A stretch of DNA of 11,349 nt from WVWW01 sp041568335 (lineage in GTDB: Bacteria; Acidobacteriota; Polarisedimenticolia; Polarisedimenticolales; Polarisedimenticolaceae). Of this stretch, positions 6,149 to 11,349 are shown piece by piece. Location of the stretch: contig JBFFZZ010000082.1 in assembly GCA_041568335.1 (NCBI GenBank), forward strand, positions 1 through 11,349, written 5' to 3'. The notes beneath the pieces were generated by a model. The model worked only from the letters and a program-made list of their open reading frames with translations. It ran no database searches and was not told the DNA's origin. A program made the translations under genes and the position numbers. How positions within the stretch are numbered: the stretch's first letter is position 1; each line of letters begins with the position of its first letter.

Positions 6149-8119
6149 CTAGCGCGGCGTCAGCAGAACCCGGATCGTACCTCGTCCCGCCGCGAGCGGT
6201 TCCAGCGCCTTGCCGAGCACGGTCCCCGGCAGCGGGTCGTACGCGCGCATCGCATGACCGGGCGTCACCGAGACGACCAGCAGGTCGCCGACCTCGATCG
6301 AGCCGTACTCGGCATCGACGCGGCAGGGGACGATACCGGCGACGGCCACCGGAACCGTAGAACCCGTCGCGGCCTCGGCGTCGACCGGAGTGACGACACC
6401 GACCACGGCGGGATCGTAGGCGTCCCGACCGGGTCGCAAGGCCCCGCTCACTCGATCCACGACCACGACGTCGCCCGGCACGACCGTCTCGCCGACGACC
6501 TGGGGTGAAACGAGCCACGGTGGGGCCGATGGAACGGTCTCCGACAACGCCGGCGGACCTTGCGCCGCCGGGTGACCCGGGTCAGCGGGGCCGGCCTCGG
6601 ACACATCGTGAGCCTCGACCGCCGCGGTGGGCGCGGGTGCCGGCTTCGCCGGGCGCCGACAGCTGCCGAGTAACCGGCAACTGGCGCCGAAGTCACCCGC
6701 GTGAAGCGCCGAGAAAAGCGCGGCGCGTTGTTCCTCGCTGAGGCTCTCCTCCGTTTCCGGGCCGAGCGCGGCCCGTAGTTCTCGTTTCTCGACCGGCGTG
6801 AGGCGCGGGGTCGTGACGATCTTGTCGGCGATCGAGATCGCGCGCACGGGCTCGGCGCTCTCGTAGCCGCGGCGCTCGGCCAGCACGAGGTAGCTGAACG
6901 CCGCGTTCGATCCGGCGTTGCCCGACTCGCGAACGGTGAAGCCACGCCCGCTGATGCGGTTGCGAGGGACGTAGAGCGGTCCGCTTTCCTCGAGCGGTGT
7001 GACCTGTACGTCGATCTTCCCGGCGGCGACGAGCGGGAACGGGTCGGGCAGCGCGATGTGCGCCTCGCCGCCGGCGAGCCGGCCGCTACCGCGGTGATAA
7101 ATTCCGATCTCGTCGCCCTCGAGACAGGCGAACCGGATCGCGCTGTCGGCTTCGGTCGGGTGCTGGGTGAGGAAGAACTTCGTCCCGGTGGCGTAGATGT
7201 CGCCGGCCGTGATGGAGTCGCCCACCGAAACGACACCGTAACCGGTCGGGCTGGCCGTCTCGCCATAGACGCCCCACGCATCCCCGCTGGTCGCGCGGGC
7301 CACACCGGCCACCCCGGTGCCCAGCGTGCTGAAGCTCTCGCCACCGACACCGACCGTGCCCCCGGCCGCTGCCGTGGCAACGCCCTCGACACCGGAGCCG
7401 TCGGAGCTCTGGCTCTCGCCGTAGACGCCGACCGCCGCTCCGGAGGTGGCGAACGCGCCACCCACCACGCCGCGTCCATCCGGACTCGTCGACTGCCCTC
7501 GCACACCCTCGGTCGCGCCGCTCGGGGCGAGCGCCGACCCGAGCACACCGACGCCCGACGTGCTCAGCGTCGTCGCGTTGACGGCCCTCACGTCTCCGCT
7601 GGTCGCGGGTGAGTCCGCGACCAATCCCGTCATCGAGGTCAACGTGCCCTGCTTGATCTGGTCCGCGGAGCCGGTGTCGAGGTAGCCGTCGGGCGACTGG
7701 CCACCGAGCATCGCCGCGTTGAGCGCGTAGGCCGTCGAGACGACCTGCACCCGTGGTGCGAGGGTCTCCGCAGCGACCTGGATCTCGACATAGACGGGAG
7801 AGTAATTGGCGAAGATGTTCTGCAACGAGGTTTCCGTCCCCGGCGACAGCGTGCCGCCACCGAGCATGACCGTGAACAGGCCACCGTCGACATCGACCGC
7901 ATCGGGTCCCGTGTGGTAGTCGGTCAACAACAGGGTCCCGCCGCTGGGCGCATCGATGAAGCGGAAGACCATGTCGTGGGTTCCGTCGAGCGGGACGCCG
8001 GCGGAATCTCGCAGCACGCCTTGGTAGCTCAGCCACTCGGGGGGCGCCACCGCCGGAGCGGCCGGTAACGCCAACCCGACGAGCAACAACGAGAAGAGGA
8101 TGGGACGACCCTTGATCAT
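6149..8119 (-). CDS. Secreted fibre-like multidomain protein with 26-residue repeats
   Basis: A 656-residue protein of unknown function. The ATG at 8119 is chosen because GGAGA lies 6 nt upstream and a signal peptide starts there (MIKGR, hydrophobic core, likely cleavage after APAVA at 25); the frame is open further upstream without such support. Order of parts: residues 28-135 form a beta-rich opening domain (WLSYQGVLRDSAG, then DGGLFTVMLGGG and VVSTAYALNAAMLGG), a module I recognise from many uncharacterised secreted proteins. Residues 179-300 are a 26-residue tandem repeat. Residues 313-425 match another recurrent module (HPTEADSAIRFACLEGDE, YHRGSG, RRGYE). A charged helical stretch follows (about 441-475), then two Cys (481, 487) and a Pro/Ala-rich linker (488-535). 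The C-terminal domain (536-656) contains VVGVVTPVD, GDLLVVSVTPGHAM and GTVLGKALEPL. No enzyme motif is evident. The gene follows the 179-residue secreted protein gene by 17 bp, probably on one transcript. Confidence 0.88.
   Translation of the reverse strand: MIKGRPILFSLLLVGLALPAAPAVAPPEWLSYQGVLRDSAGVPLDGTHDMVFRFIDAPSGGTLLLTDYHTGPDAVDVDGGLFTVMLGGGTLSPGTETSLQNIFANYSPVYVEIQVAAETLAPRVQVVSTAYALNAAMLGGQSPDGYLDTGSADQIKQGTLTSMTGLVADSPATSGDVRAVNATTLSTSGVGVLGSALAPSGATEGVRGQSTSPDGRGVVGGAFATSGAAVGVYGESQSSDGSGVEGVATAAAGGTVGVGGESFSTLGTGVAGVARATSGDAWGVYGETASPTGYGVVSVGDSITAGDIYATGTKFFLTQHPTEADSAIRFACLEGDEIGIYHRGSGRLAGGEAHIALPDPFPLVAAGKIDVQVTPLEESGPLYVPRNRISGRGFTVRESGNAGSNAAFSYLVLAERRGYESAEPVRAISIADKIVTTPRLTPVEKRELRAALGPETEESLSEEQRAALFSALHAGDFGASCRLLGSCRRPAKPAPAPTAAVEAHDVSEAGPADPGHPAAQGPPALSETVPSAPPWLVSPQVVGETVVPGDVVVVDRVSGALRPGRDAYDPAVVGVVTPVDAEAATGSTVPVAVAGIVPCRVDAEYGSIEVGDLLVVSVTPGHAMRAYDPLPGTVLGKALEPLAAGRGTIRVLLTPR
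7220..7585 (-). repeat. 26-residue (78-bp) tandem repeat inside the fibre-like gene, about 4.7 copies
   Basis: Residues 179-204, 205-230, 231-256 and 257-282 align without gaps, followed by a partial copy at 283-300. Invariant or nearly invariant positions within the unit are V2, S8, G11, G13, V14, A18, A20 and G23, with GVYGES or similar at positions 1-6 and ATSG or similar at 20-23. The similarity is at protein level; the codons have diverged, so the array is old rather than a recent slippage product. Gly at regular spacing suggests stacked beta turns, as in tail-fibre shafts or beta-helices. Confidence 0.8.
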
Positions 8120-8125
8120 GATGAT

Positions 8126-8130
8126 TCTCC
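8126..8130 (-). promoter_or_regulatory. Ribosome binding site of the fibre-like gene
   Basis: GGAGA on the minus strand, 6 nt before the ATG at 8119 and within the 17-bp gap after the upstream stop codon. It decides between this start and the long upstream open frame, which overlaps the preceding gene. Confidence 0.65.
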
Positions 8131-8136
8131 GATTCA

Positions 8137-8676
8137 CTAGGGGCACGGCACCGGACCGTTTCGCGGGTCGCCGCTGCTGTCGTACCCCGCGATGCCCTCC
8201 TCGTGCAGCCGGTTCTCCGCGGTCACGAGAAAGAAGAACGCTTCCCCGACGTCGGGGACCTCGTTCAACGGCGCGGAGGCGACCGGAACGTCCGCGACCC
8301 GGCAAGTCCCGTAGTCGAAAGGCAACCGATCCAGATCCCCGCGATAGACGCGATAGCTGCCGACGGAGCGTTCCGGGGTCCACACGAACGTCGACTTGTC
8401 TCCGAGCGCGGCAAGACCGAGCACTTCGAGCGGAGGCGGATAGCTACGCGCAAAGCCGAGATCCATCGCGTAGGAGTTGCTCTCGAGCAACGGAGCGAAA
8501 GCCGCTATCCCGATCGCATCCTGGCTGATCTCGAAACTCACCGAAGCGGGGTTGAAACCCGCGTTCGGGTGGCCCCCGGCGTTCAACGCGAACTCCTCGA
8601 CCCGGTAGCTCGGTCCGGATTGGGCGAACACGACGCCGCACAGGCAGAAGACGAACGTGAGCAGACCACTACGCAT
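8137..8676 (-). CDS. Small secreted protein with Fn3-like C-terminal half, unknown function
   Basis: From the ATG at 8676 the product has 179 residues and begins with a clear signal peptide (hydrophobic core 4-17, likely cleavage after VFA or FAQ, 18-19). A TTG at 8724 in the same frame would add 16 polar residues and bury the signal, so it is not preferred; neither start has a good Shine-Dalgarno match. Residues 24-80 contain YRVEEFALNAGGHPNAG and a pattern ending in YPPP, a recurrent N-terminal module of uncharacterised secreted proteins. Residues 82-160 look like a fibronectin type III-type domain (STFVWTPERSVGSYRVYRG, then AFFFLVTAENR). The tail RNGPVPCP and Cys125/Cys178 may form a disulfide. 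No catalytic motif is seen. The fibre-like gene follows after 17 bp, so the two are probably co-expressed and may contribute to one extracellular assembly. Fn3 is inferred from pattern, not from a search. Confidence 0.8.
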   Translation of the reverse strand: MRSGLLTFVFCLCGVVFAQSGPSYRVEEFALNAGGHPNAGFNPASVSFEISQDAIGIAAFAPLLESNSYAMDLGFARSYPPPLEVLGLAALGDKSTFVWTPERSVGSYRVYRGDLDRLPFDYGTCRVADVPVASAPLNEVPDVGEAFFFLVTAENRLHEEGIAGYDSSGDPRNGPVPCP

Positions 8677-8763
8677 GACGATTCGTAAACTACGACGGAG
8701 GTCTGCCGTTACCAGGCCCGGCAACCGGTTTCAAATTGTTGGGGGAATCGCAAGCAACGCCGC
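8677..8763 (-). other. 87-bp gap between two minus-strand genes
   Basis: This gap separates the stop of the long modular protein gene from the small secreted protein gene. It holds an AT-rich pocket with TTGAAA (minus strand, 8734-8729) that resembles a -35 element, but no acceptable -10 sequence lies 16-18 bp downstream. A 6-bp stem with a G-U pair and a 6-nt loop (8708-8725) has no following T run, so it is not a credible terminator. Whether the downstream pair has its own promoter is undecided. Confidence 0.3.
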
Positions 8764-11349
8764 CTACGGGACGACGACCTCGATCGGCCCGCCCGGAACC
8801 ACGTCGACCTGGCGCACGATCGGTCTTCCGCTTCCGGGATCGACACTCAACGTCCACCGACCCCGATTCAGCGGCCACGTGGTCCAGCGACGGTCGCCGG
8901 TGGCCGCGTCCGTGCTTTCCTCGCGCACCAGGTCCGTCCGATCGACGTTGTCGGGAGCGATCAACGAAACGAATTTGGCCTCGGCCGTCGGTTGCCCGAC
9001 CAACCGGACATTCAGCGGGGCGCCGGGCACGAGGGTCACCGTGAGGACCTCCTCGCTGCCCGCGTCGTTGGCCGTCATCTCATGCTCCAGGACTTCCGTC
9101 CCGAAGCCCGCGGCCGAGGCCTGGATCTTGTAGCGACCCTCGTTCAGCGAGAAGCGCACGCGATCCGACCCGCCTCGCGAGCAATTCGTGCTGGTGTTTC
9201 CGTCGTCGGACAGCCGTACGGCACAGACGTCGGCGCGCGAGACGGGGTTTCCATCGGTGTCGCGAAGCTGGACCAACAGACGGGCTTCGCGCCAGAGCTC
9301 GATCTTGAGGGGCGTACCCGGCTGCGCCGTCACCCCGGCCCGGCGAAACCCGGCGGACCAGGCCGAGACCTCGGTCTCGGAGGGAGAGTCGGCCAACGTC
9401 TCGAACCGGCCGGCGGCATCCGTCGTCGTGCGACAGGTGGCGCTGGAGGTCAGGTTGTAGCGGATCCCGCCGTTGATGTTGCTGCTCGAATAGGACGAGC
9501 TGCCCCGCGACTCGGGGGCGCCGGCGGTTCCCGCGAGATCGACCTGGACGCTCGCCCCTTCGATCCCGACGTCGTCCGTTGCCCGGACGACCGTGCCGCT
9601 GATCGGCCGGTCCGGCAGCAACAGATCCCTCCATGGCTCGTCGCCCGGGGGAACCTCGATCTGCCGCACGACGGTCTGGCGACCGAAGCCGAGGGTCACC
9701 GTTCCCCATCCGGGGCGGACACCGGAGAGGCGGTACGCTCCCGATTCGTCGCTGTACGTCCGGCGCACACCGTGACTGCGATTCGTGTACTCGGCGACGT
9801 CCTGGGGCTGCGCCAACGTGATGACGACGTCCGGCACGGGAACCCCGCCCTGCAGGACGTTGCCCTGCAGGACGGTGCCCAGCTCGAAGTCGACACGCAC
9901 GGTCTCGTCCTCCACGACCTCGACCGAGCGATGCTCGAAGTCGTCATGCCCGTCACGCGAGTTGCGCGTCACGGTGCGTTCGCCGGGAGGCACGTTCTCG
10001 AAGCGAAACTCACCCCGATCGTCGGTCAGCTGTCTCCGATCCGGTGAGGAGATGGAGACCGGTACGCCACCGACCGGACTCCCGCCGCGTCGCGTCACGC
10101 CGCCCTCGATCGTGCCGCCGACACCCAGCTCGAGAACGAACTCCTCGCCCTCTCCGAGCGGCAGCATCACCTGCCGTTCCGCGCGCGCGTAGTCGGGATG
10201 CGCGCCGAACACGCGGTTCATGCCCGCGCCGAGCCCGCGCAGGACGAACTCGCCGAAATCGTCGGTGTAGACCATCGAAGAGCGATGCGCGTGGACGGCC
10301 GCATCGCGCAGCGGCTCGCCGTTACGCCCGATCACGGTGCCGGTCAGCGAGAGACCGCGTTTGAGCGTCAGCTCGACGGGCTCGGATTCCCGTCCGGGCG
10401 GCGCGTCGATCTCAGCTTCGGCGGGACGGTACCCGGCGGCCCGGGCCGTGATCGCGACCGGTCCGGGGTGGACGTTCTCCAGACAAAACCGGCCGCTCGC
10501 CGGGTCGACCCCGCGCGTCGTGGCGACCAGCTTTTCCTCGTAACGTTTCAGCGATTCGAGCTCTCCGGGCACGGCACGCAGGCTCGTCCCCGCGGCGACG
10601 TTCCCCTCCTCGGTCAGCACTCGACCGCAGACGGTCGCGGTTTCGCTCAGCTCGATGTCGAGGTCCTGTCGCGGGGGCTCGACGTCCTCGAGCAAGGTGC
10701 CGGCGTGGCCGTCGGGCGCATCGACGAACAGATCCAGCGCCGCCTCGCCCAGGCCCGCCGCGACGAAGCGGCCGTCGGCGTCGCTCTTGACGGTACGCAG
10801 GAGGCGGCCGAAACGATCGGACCGGCGCAGCTGGATTTCCGCATCGGCGATCGCATCGCCCCGCACGTCGAAGACGGTCCCGGAGAGACTGAGACCCGGC
10901 CGGGCTCGGAGGACTCCGAGATCGCGGATGGCTCCCGCCTCGACGACGATCCCGTCACGCACCAGCACCGCGGCATCCCGCGGCTCGACTCGGACGGTCC
11001 AGGGCCCGGAGACCAGACCTCCGAGCTCGAAGACACCTTCCGTGTTGCTCTTGGCCTGCGCCGTCGCCTCGAGCTCACGGTGCGAGGCCCGGACGGCGGC
11101 ATCCGCGACGGTCCGACCTTCCTGGTCGACGACGCGACCCCGGATCCCACCGCCGCGTTCCAGGCGCCAGATCTGGGCTTCGAAGTCTCTCCTGAGCGAT
11201 AGGGTCCTCTTGTTCGAAACGAAACCCGAGGCGGCGATCGTGAGGTCGAACTCACCGAGCGGAAGGATCGGTGTGATCATCTGTCCACGTTCGTCGGCTT
11301 CGAAACATTGACGACCCTCGTCGAGCAGCCCGTCACCGAAAGCGGACGG
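8764..11349 (-). CDS. Long secreted-type protein of tandem carboxypeptidase-regulatory-like modules, 5' truncated
   Basis: The frame is open to the right edge, so the N-terminus and any signal peptide lie outside; 861 codons are visible. The in-frame ATG at 11280 sits inside a module (preceding residues end CFEADERGQ) and is not taken as the start. Counting from that Met, nine beta-sandwich modules of about 80-105 residues are visible, starting near 43, 129, 213, 309, 388, 468, 559, 666 and 754. Most follow the pattern 'G-x-V-x-x-x-x-G-x-P-(I/V)-x-x-A-x-V ... (T/S)D-x-x-G-x-F-x-(L/F) ... G', as in carboxypeptidase regulatory-like (CarboxypepD_reg/DUF4480-type) domains. The seventh carries a Ser-rich insertion (about 590-615), and Cys686/Cys700 could be a disulfide within the eighth. 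The chain ends in a module with no enzyme or anchoring signature. Such arrays are usually surface or extracellular and act as spacers or binding domains; the partner is unknown. Two secreted-protein genes follow on the same strand after 87 bp. Confidence 0.85.
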   Translation of the reverse strand, partial: PSAFGDGLLDEGRQCFEADERGQMITPILPLGEFDLTIAASGFVSNKRTLSLRRDFEAQIWRLERGGGIRGRVVDQEGRTVADAAVRASHRELEATAQAKSNTEGVFELGGLVSGPWTVRVEPRDAAVLVRDGIVVEAGAIRDLGVLRARPGLSLSGTVFDVRGDAIADAEIQLRRSDRFGRLLRTVKSDADGRFVAAGLGEAALDLFVDAPDGHAGTLLEDVEPPRQDLDIELSETATVCGRVLTEEGNVAAGTSLRAVPGELESLKRYEEKLVATTRGVDPASGRFCLENVHPGPVAITARAAGYRPAEAEIDAPPGRESEPVELTLKRGLSLTGTVIGRNGEPLRDAAVHAHRSSMVYTDDFGEFVLRGLGAGMNRVFGAHPDYARAERQVMLPLGEGEEFVLELGVGGTIEGGVTRRGGSPVGGVPVSISSPDRRQLTDDRGEFRFENVPPGERTVTRNSRDGHDDFEHRSVEVVEDETVRVDFELGTVLQGNVLQGGVPVPDVVITLAQPQDVAEYTNRSHGVRRTYSDESGAYRLSGVRPGWGTVTLGFGRQTVVRQIEVPPGDEPWRDLLLPDRPISGTVVRATDDVGIEGASVQVDLAGTAGAPESRGSSSYSSSNINGGIRYNLTSSATCRTTTDAAGRFETLADSPSETEVSAWSAGFRRAGVTAQPGTPLKIELWREARLLVQLRDTDGNPVSRADVCAVRLSDDGNTSTNCSRGGSDRVRFSLNEGRYKIQASAAGFGTEVLEHEMTANDAGSEEVLTVTLVPGAPLNVRLVGQPTAEAKFVSLIAPDNVDRTDLVREESTDAATGDRRWTTWPLNRGRWTLSVDPGSGRPIVRQVDVVPGGPIEVVVP

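Noticed and set aside
8120..8383. 88-codon upstream extension of the fibre-like gene
   Set aside because: It overlaps the end of the small secreted protein gene, is Arg-rich, and would bury the signal peptide. The GGAGA-preceded ATG at 8119 explains the start.
8708..8725. Hairpin GUUGCC/GGUAAC downstream of the long modular protein gene, considered as a terminator
   Set aside because: The stem is only 6 bp including a G-U pair, and no run of T follows it on the minus strand.
8706..8734. TTGAAA-based promoter for the small secreted protein gene
   Set aside because: No -10 element with more than two consensus matches occurs at an acceptable distance.
8738..8750. 13-bp sequence GTTGGGGGAATCG shared with 4450-4462 (hydrolase ribosome binding region)
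   Set aside because: About one exact 13-bp match is expected by chance in a window of this length, more in biased sequence. The second copy is on the strand opposite to the genes it lies beside.

Overview
The window is uniformly GC-rich bacterial DNA, densely coded, with short gaps and no RNA genes, insertion sequences, CRISPR or phage hallmarks. Nearly every product is exported or membrane-bound. The protein families (lipoproteins with TPRs, FG-GAP/ASPIC proteins, long chains of carboxypeptidase-regulatory-like modules, and the paired 'LNAGG' and 'LSYQGVLRDSAG' secreted proteins) are the kind I associate with Acidobacteriota and similar environmental lineages such as Myxococcota or Planctomycetota. 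Acidobacteriota is my best guess, from family content only.

Left half, plus strand (1-6142): the 3' part of a membrane glycosyltransferase of the ArnT/PMT (GT39-like) type runs in from the left edge. After a 47-bp gap with a plausible housekeeping promoter and a strong ribosome binding site comes a TTG-initiated TPR lipoprotein. It overlaps by 11 bp a CRTAC1-like lipoprotein with seven Ca-binding FG-GAP loops and a C-terminal ASPIC/UnbV domain. After 71 bp, which hold a possible ECF-sigma promoter, follows an exported beta-lactamase-like serine hydrolase with two C-terminal beta modules.

Right half, minus strand (6149-11349, read right to left): a very long secreted protein of at least nine carboxypeptidase-regulatory-like beta-sandwich modules enters from the right edge. 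It is followed by a 179-residue secreted protein with an Fn3-like C-terminal half, then (17 bp later, almost certainly the same transcript) a 656-residue secreted fibre-like protein with a 26-residue tandem repeat. The two halves converge with only 6 bp between stop codons.

Working picture: the plus-strand TPR and CRTAC1 genes are a translationally coupled pair of envelope proteins, probably scaffold and partner. The minus-strand genes look like a surface or extracellular-structure module of undescribed function. No enzyme activity is evident except for the glycosyltransferase and the serine hydrolase. The most promising uncharacterised element is the pair of genes at 6149-8676.
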